From positions 62,001-126,000 of the IMG/VR virus record IMGVR_UViG_3300042563_003307: 64,000 bases of DNA. One strand, 5' to 3'. The notes beneath the pieces were generated by a model. It saw only the letters and a program-made list of their open reading frames with translations. It searched no databases and was not told the DNA's origin. Each line of letters opens with the position of its first letter. Position 1 is the first letter of the stretch. The position numbers and the translations under genes were made by a program. Source of the stretch: a virus. This document shows, one piece after another, positions 54,707 through 62,954 of this stretch.

Positions 54707-56239
54707 TTAAGCTAATGTTAACAAGTTACCAGTAGCAGTTCCATTAACAGTTACATTGAACTCAACGTATTGAGTTTCAGGGTGGAATCCTGCATCAACT
54801 AGAGCGAATCTAGATTTAACAGCTACTTTAGGAGCCATAGTTCCTTCAGCAATTGCTTGAACTGATTCAGCCATTAAGTAAGGCATGAATACGATACCAG
54901 GTCCGTTTCCGTCTCCTTTTCTACCAACTGCGATTGAATAATCGTACCAGTCCATTGTAGGGTCAGTATAAATGTTAATTCCAGCAACAGATCCTAATGG
55001 GTAGATAGCTCCAGCAGCTTGTGCGAAAGTATTTGCCATTGGGTTTGCAACGAAACCAGCGATTGATTGTAAAACTGTAGCAGTTTGTGGTCCACATACT
55101 GCGAAGTTACCAGCACCTCTTCTACCTCTGTTAGCGATCAAGTTAGCAGAAGCTAAGATTTGAGAAAGGATTCTTCTGTGAACAGAAGGTAAAGTTTCTC
55201 CACCAGCTAATGCAGATGCAAGAGGTAAGTTTAAGTCAAATGCATTAGCACTGAATGCTCTAGTAACGTTAAGAGCACCTAATGTTCTGATTCTTCCTAA
55301 GATGTATTGGTTAATACCTTGAGTTAATTCATTAGTTAAAACAGCTTCAACTTGAGCAACAGCATCAACTCCGAATTGTTTTAAATCTTGAACTTGTTCT
55401 CTTGTAACGGCAGCAGCAACTTGGAAAGTTTCAGCTGTAACGCTTTTAGAGAATAAAGATAATCCCATGATTTTATCTGGAGTTTGTTCTCCAGCTTCTC
55501 TTGAGAATGGAGTACCAGATGCATTAGAAGCAGCGAATCCTTTAACGTGATCCTCTAAAGCTTTAACTAATTCTACATCAGTCGCAGTACATGCATGTGT
55601 TAAACCAACAAATGCTAATTTAATATCGTCATTAACGTTAGCGTTAGCAGCGTCAATAGAATTTACTTTAAAAATCATTTTACCATCAATTCTAGAAGTT
55701 CCTATTAAAGTATAAGAACCATAAGTTCCACCAACAGCTACAATAGTATCATCAGCAAGTGCTTGAATTTCAGCTAATGCAGTTGCAAACGTACCAGTTG
55801 CAAGACCTACTTTAACATAAGTTGGAGCAGTAGTAGCAGTTACACCATTAAGACCGATTTTACCACCTTCGTAAACAAAGTCTAAGTAAGACAATAATCC
55901 CATTGGACCAGCCATAGGAACTACTGGTACTAAGTCAAGACCGATAGTTTGAGCAGCAACTTGCATTGCTAAAGGAAGTAAAGAAGGAGCTTTATCACCA
56001 GAACCTTTAGTAGTAGACATACCACCTGAGAAAGTATTACCTGGTAAAGTTGTAGCACCCATACCAAAGATGTTACCAGCAGTACCTAAAGTCATTTGAG
56101 AAGCATCTTCGTATAATTTGTGGTTGTGACAGTATTCTGACATCCAAGCTAATTTGCTTGAATCGTTGATACCTGTCGCAGATTCGATAATCGGAGCCCA
56201 CGTTGCTCTGATTTCTGCTTCATTAATTAAATTTGCCAT
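54707..56239 (-). CDS. gp23: major capsid protein gp23
   Basis: 510 aa (T4 gp23 is 521). It has the T4 head order: helical start, AMQVAAQTIGLDLVPVVPMA, FSREAGEQTPDKIMGLSLFS, TAETFQVAAAVTREQVQDLK, NRGRRGAGNFAVCGPQTATV, YDYSIAVGRKGDGNGPGIVF and SRFALVDAGFHPETQYVEFN. The conserved spacing of these blocks supports the HK97-type fold. Its most likely neighbours in the virion are the portal and protease. The codon use is the most regular in the window. Confidence 0.95.
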   Translation of the reverse strand: MANLINEAEIRATWAPIIESATGINDSSKLAWMSEYCHNHKLYEDASQMTLGTAGNIFGMGATTLPGNTFSGGMSTTKGSGDKAPSLLPLAMQVAAQTIGLDLVPVVPMAGPMGLLSYLDFVYEGGKIGLNGVTATTAPTYVKVGLATGTFATALAEIQALADDTIVAVGGTYGSYTLIGTSRIDGKMIFKVNSIDAANANVNDDIKLAFVGLTHACTATDVELVKALEDHVKGFAASNASGTPFSREAGEQTPDKIMGLSLFSKSVTAETFQVAAAVTREQVQDLKQFGVDAVAQVEAVLTNELTQGINQYILGRIRTLGALNVTRAFSANAFDLNLPLASALAGGETLPSVHRRILSQILASANLIANRGRRGAGNFAVCGPQTATVLQSIAGFVANPMANTFAQAAGAIYPLGSVAGINIYTDPTMDWYDYSIAVGRKGDGNGPGIVFMPYLMAESVQAIAEGTMAPKVAVKSRFALVDAGFHPETQYVEFNVTVNGTATGNLLTLA

Positions 56240-56347
56240 TTGTAAATTTATTTTTTTTTAATGGTTTTATATTTTCGTATATTACGAGTTTTCGATATAA
56301 TTTCAGTTTTTTGCTTCTTAACTGAGCATCGAATATGTTTTAATAGT

Positions 56348-56357
56348 ATTATATATC
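56348..56357 (-). promoter_or_regulatory. late-type promoter box upstream of gp23
   Basis: Minus strand GATATATAAT, about 110 bases before the gp23 start; the long leader between may hold regulatory sequence. Confidence 0.45.
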
Positions 56358-56397
56358 CTTGTTTTTTTGGTTTTTTTAAAAAAACCCAAAAATAATG

Positions 56398-58320
56398 TTA
56401 TCTGTTAAATCTTTTTGCAATTTCAGCACCTAATTCAGTAGCGTCATAACCTAGCGTTTGAGTTGTTTCAACCACTGATTCATTTACCATAGCGATTTTT
56501 TCCATTACTGGAGCAACCTCTCTAAGGTCTCTAGTTTGCCAGAAGTTTGCAACTTGGTAAGCTGTTTCTAATTTATGATATTTAGATTGTGCTACTATTT
56601 GGTTTTTCTTACCTTCAGAACATTTAGCCCAAGTATCATGGTATTCAGTTGGCATTAATTTGATAACATTAGGTGTGTTGTTAGTTTCTACAACTCCTGA
56701 TAATGAAGTGTTCCATAGAGCTAAAATTTGTCCTTCAGTAAGGTAACCTCTTCCTTCAACTGCGCTTACAACTTTAGATTTTTCTTCAATAGTTAATGTA
56801 TTAAATTCATTTACTTTCTCTTCAGAGATAAATTTAAAGAATGTTGGATTTTCTGATTTTTTAGAATTTACCTTTTCAACAATTGCTTCTAATTTAGAAG
56901 TAATTGAATTTTTGTAAGCTTCCATTTGGTCAACTTGTTTACCAGCAGCTTCTCCTTCACCTTCAAGGTCTAAGTCTTTTTCTACGTCTTCTGGTTTTCC
57001 AGTGATTACATTACCATCAGCATCAACTACATCAACAGTAACATCTTTAGTAGCAGTTTTAATGTCTTCGGCAGGAATTCCTGCTTCAGTTCCATCATTT
57101 GCTTCTGTAATTTCTTTACCAGCAGCATTTCCTTTACCAGCAAGTTTTATGTCTTTTGCAACATCTTCTGGTTTTCCAGTGATTACATTACCATCAGCAT
57201 CAACTACATCTGGAGAAACATCTTCAGTTTCATCTTTAAGAGCTTCAGCTGGAATTCCTGCTTCGTCTTCTAATAATAGGTTAGTATTAACTGTTTCTGC
57301 AACGTATTCTGCGTATTCAGTTACTTTCTCTAAGTTCTCTCTTAAATATTCAGTATATTTAATTAAGTTGTCATAAGAAGTAGAACCTTCATTGTAAGAT
57401 TCAGCTAAATAGTTAGTGTAATTTTTGATAGCATCAACGCTTTCAGCGATATGCTCAGAATATTGAATACCTTGATCAACTTTTTCTGCAAGTGTTTCTG
57501 CATATTGAATACCTTGGTCTGCTTTTTCAGCAACGTGTTCTGAATATGCGATTGATTCTTCTAATTTCTTAGCTAAATAATCGGTATATTCTTTTAATGA
57601 TTGTACTTGAGAACTAGTAGACTCTGCTTCTGTTAAAGAATTCATACTTTCTTTAATAGATTTGATTTCTTCAGAAAGATATTTAGAGTATTTATTAAAA
57701 TCCTCAGTCGTAATAAATTTAGACTCTGCCATTTTTGTTTCGTTTATATTTTCGATTGATTGTTTTTTGTTTTCTTTATTTATCTCGTAAATAAATAGGT
57801 CGTTTCCTTCATTAACAAAACCATAAGCTTCATTAACTCTTTTCAATTCAGCGTTTTCAAACCCAGGGTCTGCAACTAAATCGTAAGTAAACAATTGTTT
57901 GATTTTTACAGTTCCATTAGATTCAACTGCACCAGCTGCTCTACTTGAAATTTGTAATGGAACTCCAGCATCTACAAGAGCTTTTGCCTGTCTTCCTGCA
58001 TCAGTATCTAATAGTCTGATACGTCCTTTAACTTGTTTTGTCTCTGTATCATAAGTAAGTTCTTCAATAATATGTGATACATTTTTTAAAGAAACATCAA
58101 ATGTTTGTGGGTGGTCTAATTCACCTAATAGCTTAGATGATTTAATTTTGGCCTGTAGAGCTTCAATTTGCGGTAAGTATTCAGATTCAGTATAGATTCG
58201 GTTATTACGATTTTTCTTATCGATTTCTCCAAAGATACCCTCTAGAACATAAGTCCCACCTTCTTGTTTAAACTCTAATTCCGTTGACGATCTTTCTAAG
58301 ATCAGTAAGTTATTAGTCAT
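56398..58320 (-). CDS. gp21: prohead protease gp21 fused to a scaffold protein
   Basis: 640 aa, three times T4 gp21. Residues 1-165 are the protease: LEGIFGEIDKKNRNNRIYTE, catalytic His in LLGELDHPQTFDVSL and Ser in LQISSRAAGAVESNG. Residues about 190-345 are coiled-coil scaffold with units ending in YLAEKVDQGIQYSEH-like repeats. Residues about 345-465 hold two copies of a unit with DVVDADGNVITGKPEDV. The C-terminus is helical. No separate gp22-type gene is seen between gp21 and gp23, so the scaffold is likely carried here. Confidence 0.85.
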   Translation of the reverse strand: MTNNLLILERSSTELEFKQEGGTYVLEGIFGEIDKKNRNNRIYTESEYLPQIEALQAKIKSSKLLGELDHPQTFDVSLKNVSHIIEELTYDTETKQVKGRIRLLDTDAGRQAKALVDAGVPLQISSRAAGAVESNGTVKIKQLFTYDLVADPGFENAELKRVNEAYGFVNEGNDLFIYEINKENKKQSIENINETKMAESKFITTEDFNKYSKYLSEEIKSIKESMNSLTEAESTSSQVQSLKEYTDYLAKKLEESIAYSEHVAEKADQGIQYAETLAEKVDQGIQYSEHIAESVDAIKNYTNYLAESYNEGSTSYDNLIKYTEYLRENLEKVTEYAEYVAETVNTNLLLEDEAGIPAEALKDETEDVSPDVVDADGNVITGKPEDVAKDIKLAGKGNAAGKEITEANDGTEAGIPAEDIKTATKDVTVDVVDADGNVITGKPEDVEKDLDLEGEGEAAGKQVDQMEAYKNSITSKLEAIVEKVNSKKSENPTFFKFISEEKVNEFNTLTIEEKSKVVSAVEGRGYLTEGQILALWNTSLSGVVETNNTPNVIKLMPTEYHDTWAKCSEGKKNQIVAQSKYHKLETAYQVANFWQTRDLREVAPVMEKIAMVNESVVETTQTLGYDATELGAEIAKRFNR

Positions 58321-58343
58321 AATTATTATTTTATTATATTTCT

Positions 58344-58353
58344 ATTATATATC
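58344..58353 (-). promoter_or_regulatory. late-type promoter box before protease-scaffold gene
   Basis: Minus strand GATATATAAT, 24 bases before the gp21 start. Confidence 0.5.
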
Positions 58354-58390
58354 CAGTTAATTTTTGAAGATTTTTAAAAATTTTAAATTT

Positions 58391-58741
58391 TTATAGACCG
58401 GCTAACGGATCCTCTTCTTCTCCACCTGCATCGCCTTCTGAATCTTTTTCAGCGTCCTTTTCTTTTTGAGCCACTTCTTCTTGATAATCGTTAAAAAATT
58501 TAACTAGAGTAAACATATCCTCTTCGGTAAACGCTGTATTTCCGTATTCTTTATAGAAATATTCTTTAAATTCTTTTTCACTTTTTGAGGACAATATAGT
58601 CCCTAAAATTTCAGTAGATTTAATTTCTTTTCCTGAGTCAAGAGTTACATCATCAACTACTACTTTTGAATCTTCTCCTGCATCAATTGCATCTTCTTGA
58701 AGAGAGCTAGTAAATTCTTCAAATGTTTTAATTATTTTCAT
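58391..58741 (-). CDS. prohead core protein (gp67/68-like) with CTS-like start
   Basis: 116 aa between portal and protease, the T4 place for core proteins gp67/68. MKIIKTFEEFTSSLQE begins with the capsid-targeting pattern and ends in LQE; the rest is helical and the C-terminus is acidic (EGDAGGEEEDPLAGL). Expected to be cut by the protease. Confidence 0.72.
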   Translation of the reverse strand: MKIIKTFEEFTSSLQEDAIDAGEDSKVVVDDVTLDSGKEIKSTEILGTILSSKSEKEFKEYFYKEYGNTAFTEEDMFTLVKFFNDYQEEVAQKEKDAEKDSEGDAGGEEEDPLAGL

Positions 58742-58762
58742 TTTATTTATATTTTTATTTAA

Positions 58763-60352
58763 TTACATTCCCATCATTGGATTTTCCTCTTCTGGTTCGG
58801 CAGCTTTCTTTGCAGCAGTTCTGGCTTTATATGCATCATTAGCTGCTTTATCATCTGGAGAGAGTTTAAGGTATCTATCAACTAAGAAGTCCATATCAAA
58901 ATATGGAGTTTCTTCCATTGTCATTGGATCTGTTTTAACCAGTGAATCTTTCATCGTACTAATAAAATCAAGTCGCTTTTGCATGATTTCCATTGTCTTT
59001 AATTCAGAGAACATATTATCCTCATTAAATCTTAGTGCAATTTGAGTTCTAAATCCTGCATCCTCTTTAAATTCTGGAAATTTAAGACACATTTGAATCC
59101 AAAGGGGTTTAATCAATATCTCTTGGAATGAACTACGTAAACGATTAATAAATTTACTGAATTTAATCTCATCTCTAATCATACCATCAGCAGCTAGATT
59201 GAAATCTCCACCTCCATCTTCATACATGAATCTATTGTAAGGAATTTTTGAAACTGCTTTAAGTTTATCTGAGAAGTATTTTAATGATTCAGTGTCGCTT
59301 AATTCTGGACCTTCTCCACCCAAGGTTTCAATCTCAGGTTGTTCTCCATCCTTGCTAGGTAACCAATATTCTTTGTTAAATTGTAACATTGGTTTACCGT
59401 TAGTTGTAAGAGATGCACTATCCCAATCAAAATCTACAACTTCTTTATAGTTATTCATTAACTGAGCAAGGGATTGCTTTGCTCTTGTTTTAGATTTACC
59501 ACCAACTGGTATAATAAATTTCATTCTATAAGATGAATTTGTAACAGCCCAAATAACTCTGGTATGCTCCATAATTCTCATTAAGTTGAATGCTCTTACA
59601 AGTCGCTCAAGGTAAGAAACCCTTGATGCTGTAGTAATCGAAGAGTATGATATGTACACAATCTGTGAATCATACAATTTTCTCTGTTTAACTGGATCGT
59701 CTTTAAACTGAATCCAAACTTTTTTACCATCTTCATGGTTATATCCTGGAACCAATGTGATTGGATCAATTTCTTTAAATCCAATAACATCTGACATTTC
59801 AGGATTATAAATAATCTCAAATGATAGATAACCATCAATTAACCATTTTCTAAAAAAATACCATGCTGATTGGTCTAGATTGAATCCAAAATATTGATAG
59901 AGGTCTCTATATGCTTTATTAAGATATTTCTGCACATCTTCAGAAACTTCCATACCGATAATCTCTGGATTGGCCATGAAGTTTTTGCTATCATACACAA
60001 TTGACTCATCGCAAAGTATATCTAAGATGTCTTCAATTTCATCATGTTGTGCAAATGCTCTAAGTTCATCTCTTTTACCACGGTATGCTTGGTCAAAAAA
60101 TGGAATATTTTTACGCATTGTAGTATCAGCCATCGAAAGGGCTGCAAATGCGCCATACATGTCATCACTATCAAGACCTGTTGGGTTCATTTGGCCATAA
60201 CCAATTGCATCTTCTACCGGTCCGATTGCTTGAGATTGTCTAAGCACCAAATCGTCATAGTACATACCAAAAGAAGATAACTTCTTAAGAGTACTACTTA
60301 GGTTAAAAGGTCGCTTAGTCAATGGACCATTTCTTTGTACAAATCCTGCCAT
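58763..60352 (-). CDS. gp20: portal protein gp20
   Basis: 529 aa (T4 gp20 is 524). DEIEDILDILCDESIVYDSK, NLDQSAWYFFRKWLIDGYLS, FEIIYNPEMSDVIGFKEIDP, RMKFIIPVGGKSKTRAKQSL and NRFMYEDGGGDFNLAADGMI are the conserved order of T4-type portals. Forms the dodecameric head vertex and DNA entry channel. Confidence 0.95.
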   Translation of the reverse strand: MAGFVQRNGPLTKRPFNLSSTLKKLSSFGMYYDDLVLRQSQAIGPVEDAIGYGQMNPTGLDSDDMYGAFAALSMADTTMRKNIPFFDQAYRGKRDELRAFAQHDEIEDILDILCDESIVYDSKNFMANPEIIGMEVSEDVQKYLNKAYRDLYQYFGFNLDQSAWYFFRKWLIDGYLSFEIIYNPEMSDVIGFKEIDPITLVPGYNHEDGKKVWIQFKDDPVKQRKLYDSQIVYISYSSITTASRVSYLERLVRAFNLMRIMEHTRVIWAVTNSSYRMKFIIPVGGKSKTRAKQSLAQLMNNYKEVVDFDWDSASLTTNGKPMLQFNKEYWLPSKDGEQPEIETLGGEGPELSDTESLKYFSDKLKAVSKIPYNRFMYEDGGGDFNLAADGMIRDEIKFSKFINRLRSSFQEILIKPLWIQMCLKFPEFKEDAGFRTQIALRFNEDNMFSELKTMEIMQKRLDFISTMKDSLVKTDPMTMEETPYFDMDFLVDRYLKLSPDDKAANDAYKARTAAKKAAEPEEENPMMGM

Positions 60353-60374
60353 TATATTATTATATTAATTTAAG

Positions 60375-60384
60375 TTATATATTC
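60375..60384 (-). promoter_or_regulatory. late-type promoter box, weaker match
   Basis: Minus strand GAATATATAA, 22 bases before the gp20 start; it overlaps the stop of the upstream gene. Confidence 0.35.
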
Positions 60385-61010
60385 TTTTTTAAATAGTCAT
60401 TAAACATTAATCTGACCTTCATTACATTTGTTTTGTTAAAGTCCATAAAATCACATAGTGCTATTTCTGGCCATTTTGAATAACTAACAACTGCTTGGTC
60501 CCTCTTTCTTGAAGGTATATATTGCCTTAAGGCAAACTCATATCCATCCTTTTTAAGGTATGCTTTGATTCCTTCATAAGTTATCCGGAGAGGTTTTTCT
60601 TTAAGTGCATTATTCTTACTAGGAGTTTCAATTCCTAAAATTTCTGAAATTATGTCTGTTTCTTGTTTATCTACCTTAATATTCATACGGGTAAATAATT
60701 CATCTAGCAATTTTTCTTTGTAAAGAACCGGCAGTAGGTTTAAATTAATTCCTAAGTCATTATTATTAACTTGTTCAATTGCCAATACTACTGGATTTGC
60801 ATCAAACCATGGAAGTTCTTTCTTGTATTTTGGATCGTATTTAAAAACATAAATCTTTCCAGGTTGAAAACGTGTCCGGGTTATTTTAGCCTCATTTTGG
60901 GTTTTAGATTTAATTCCAGCTTCATACCAATCCATGCATGCCATAGAAGCCTTTACTTTACCTCCAAATTCCTTGCTTAATTCATCTATTCTTTGTTTAA
61001 TGTAACCCAT
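60375..61010 (-). CDS. conserved T4-type virion/assembly protein, 211 aa
   Basis: FQPGKIYVFKYDPKYKKELP and WFDANPVVLAIEQ, followed by LGINLNLLPVLYKEKLLDEL, is a pattern found in many T4-type phage genomes near head and wedge genes. The C-terminus has YIPSRKRDQAVVSYSKWPEI. Start overlaps the gp4 stop by 14 bases. Exact role not known to me. Confidence 0.68.
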   Translation of the reverse strand: MGYIKQRIDELSKEFGGKVKASMACMDWYEAGIKSKTQNEAKITRTRFQPGKIYVFKYDPKYKKELPWFDANPVVLAIEQVNNNDLGINLNLLPVLYKEKLLDELFTRMNIKVDKQETDIISEILGIETPSKNNALKEKPLRITYEGIKAYLKKDGYEFALRQYIPSRKRDQAVVSYSKWPEIALCDFMDFNKTNVMKVRLMFNDYLKKNI

Positions 61011-61485
61011 TTTTAATAGTATCTTCAGTTAGGACAATAAATCGCCAATAACGACTAGCCGCATATTCTTTAGCAGCATTATATTTATCCATATTTTTTA
61101 TATATTGTTCCGTAAGAAATTTATAGGATGCAAGACTTTTTTTAGTTGGATTTGCCGGAGGTTTTGGCTTTTGTATTTGATTTTTTGGTTTGATTTCAGC
61201 AAGAAACTCTTCGCTGGAGCCATCTTGCTTTAGTATTTTAAAGTAAAAGTCTGGGTGATATGTTCTTTGTTTGTTTCCCTGACGCGACCAATATTTAATC
61301 TCAACAGGTTCGCTTGACCAGCAAAGGACTTTGTCATTAATATCACACCAAATCATAAACTTATATTCCCAAGAGCTTCTGTAAATAATAGGCAATGGAC
61401 CTACATATTTTTCAGGGTTCTTGGGATTAAAATATCCTTGGTTAAATCCGGACTTTTTAGTTGGTTTTAAATTCTTAATTGACAT
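60997..61485 (-). CDS. gp4: head completion protein gp4
   Basis: 162 aa. NPKNPEKYVGPLPIIYRSSW, FMIWCDINDKVLCWSSEPVE and YHPDFYFKILKQDG are the T4 gp4 (50/65) pattern, a nuclease-like fold with WE ... D ... E. Seals the head with other completion proteins. One base from the sigma factor stop. Confidence 0.9.
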   Translation of the reverse strand: MSIKNLKPTKKSGFNQGYFNPKNPEKYVGPLPIIYRSSWEYKFMIWCDINDKVLCWSSEPVEIKYWSRQGNKQRTYHPDFYFKILKQDGSSEEFLAEIKPKNQIQKPKPPANPTKKSLASYKFLTEQYIKNMDKYNAAKEYAASRYWRFIVLTEDTIKNGLH

Positions 61486-61856
61486 TAAATAGAATAAATT
61501 CCGCCACTATCATCATCGCCCGATGTTCTACTCATAGAAATAGTACCTTTGTATTTTTGTGGGTGAATTTTATTCCAACCTTTGGCATATCCTCTTTTAG
61601 CAATTTCTGTAAAGTATGCAAAGGCATTTGGATAGACTGGGTTAAATCCTCTCCAGTATTTTAAGAGGTCTAACATTGCAAACTGAAGACAGTCATCTCT
61701 ATCATCTTTATTAACGTACGACATTCTATTGATTGCACGTTCTGCTAATAGAATTAACATTTTTTCTGCAGTTGGAGTTAATTTATCCAAATTCTTAGAT
61801 TCACTCATTGCATCGTGCAAGTCCTTATTATTTAGATAGTTTTTAGTTTTAGCCAT
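61485..61856 (-). CDS. gp55: late sigma factor gp55-like
   Basis: 123 aa. YLNNKDLHDAMSESKNLDKL, then RDDCLQFAMLDLLKYWRGFN and PNAFAYFTEIAKRGYAKGWN follow gp55 of T4-type phages (region 2 helix with the conserved NPFAYFTQI motif). It lacks region 4, as gp55 does. Directs host polymerase to late promoters with coactivator and clamp. Smaller than T4 gp55 (185). Confidence 0.85.
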   Translation of the reverse strand: MAKTKNYLNNKDLHDAMSESKNLDKLTPTAEKMLILLAERAINRMSYVNKDDRDDCLQFAMLDLLKYWRGFNPVYPNAFAYFTEIAKRGYAKGWNKIHPQKYKGTISMSRTSGDDDSGGIYSI

Positions 61857-61923
61857 TTTAATTTATTTAGTTTAACTTTATATAACAAAATGTTGGTACT
61901 GTTTCAATTCCAGTCTAGACACC

Positions 61924-61948
61924 AAAGGGGCTGCTTGGCAACCCCTTT
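61924..61948 (-). terminator. hairpin, probable terminator without T tract
   Basis: Stem AAAGGGG/CCCCTTT between the 253-aa gene and gp55. No T run follows, so it may act as a pause or processing site instead. Confidence 0.4.
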
Positions 61949-61973
61949 AATATTAATTTAAAAACTATATAGA

Positions 61974-62735
61974 TTATGCATTTAGGGCAGTAATCTTGTC
62001 TTCCCATGAACGGATTTCTCCATTGATTAAAGACTCAGCCTCTTTAATAGCTTCATCATTTCTATCAGCGTTTGATAGTATTCCTTTTTGGTCTTTTAAG
62101 AAAGAAATCATAGCTTCGTATGTTGCTAGTTTTTCCTCTTTAATTGCTAAGTCAGCAGATTCTCCTTCAACCATTTCTTTTAAGAATAAAAGAGCAGATT
62201 CTCCAGTTTCTTTAGTAACATATTCAGCAGCTTCATTAGCACTGTTTGCTTTAAAGAATTTAGTAATTTTATTTGAATGGTTATTACGTGCAATGTAAAT
62301 ATCTTCGTTTAGTACAAAAAGATTTACAGTTGTGTTATTTCCTTCAAATGTTGCAGCAAAATCAAGAGTTACAAAATTTTCTAAAAGTGTAGGAAGTGAT
62401 TCAAATAATTCAGCAATCGGTTTTTCAGCGTATCTGATATGTCCGGCTGCCATAATATGGTTTGAAAATGTGCTTCCAATAATTTCTGAATTGTTATGTT
62501 GAAAAATACCTTCAGCTAAATTGTAAATAAATTTGCTTGGTCCATGGAACCATCTAACAGAATCTTCAGTAAATTGAAAAGATTCAAATGCATTAATTGC
62601 ATTAATTAAGGTTGAATTTTGGGTTCCTTCAACTTCTTTAATTTCAGTGTCATTCATTTCGAAAAGTCTTCCACTTACATAAAATTGGAAAGATTCGTCT
62701 AATTTAACAAATGGTGCAAGAATATTAGTTGTCAT
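61974..62735 (-). CDS. hypothetical protein, 253 aa
   Basis: Soluble, helical end (EEKLATYEAMISFLKDQKGI) with a strand-rich middle (VTLDFAATFEGNNTTVNLFV). It is preceded by a late-type box, so likely a virion or assembly protein. No T4 homologue recognised. Confidence 0.65.
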   Translation of the reverse strand: MTTNILAPFVKLDESFQFYVSGRLFEMNDTEIKEVEGTQNSTLINAINAFESFQFTEDSVRWFHGPSKFIYNLAEGIFQHNNSEIIGSTFSNHIMAAGHIRYAEKPIAELFESLPTLLENFVTLDFAATFEGNNTTVNLFVLNEDIYIARNNHSNKITKFFKANSANEAAEYVTKETGESALLFLKEMVEGESADLAIKEEKLATYEAMISFLKDQKGILSNADRNDEAIKEAESLINGEIRSWEDKITALNA

Positions 62736-62757
62736 ATTGTTTTATTATTTTATTTTA

Positions 62758-62767
62758 TTTATATATC
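62758..62767 (-). promoter_or_regulatory. late-type promoter box
   Basis: Minus strand GATATATAAA, 22 bases before the 253-aa protein start; it overlaps the end region of the 59-aa gene. Confidence 0.45.
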
Positions 62768-62770
62768 TCT

Positions 62771-62950
62771 TTAAATAGGAGCTTCTTCTATTACATAAGG
62801 TTGTTCATCATACCAAGTCCATCCATCTACTGGATATGTATATGTGTCTTTTAATTCTTTCTCTAATGTATAATCCGGCGCACTCACAAAGTTGGGTGCG
62901 TACTGCCAATTATCATCTTCTAATTTGTAAAATCCTGCTGTTGTTTCCAT
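62771..62950 (-). CDS. small acidic protein next to fibre gene, 59 aa
   Basis: METTAGFYKLEDDNWQYAPN then WTWYDEQPYVIEEAPI. Five bases after the LRR fibre stop. Small proteins in this place often help fibre folding; that is inference here. Confidence 0.58.
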   Translation of the reverse strand: METTAGFYKLEDDNWQYAPNFVSAPDYTLEKELKDTYTYPVDGWTWYDEQPYVIEEAPI

Positions 62951-62954
62951 GTTA

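Noticed and set aside
56360-56392. AT-rich perfect palindrome before the gp21 stop as a terminator
   Set aside because: The stem is almost only A-T and no T run follows on the minus strand, so it does not meet the terminator pattern.
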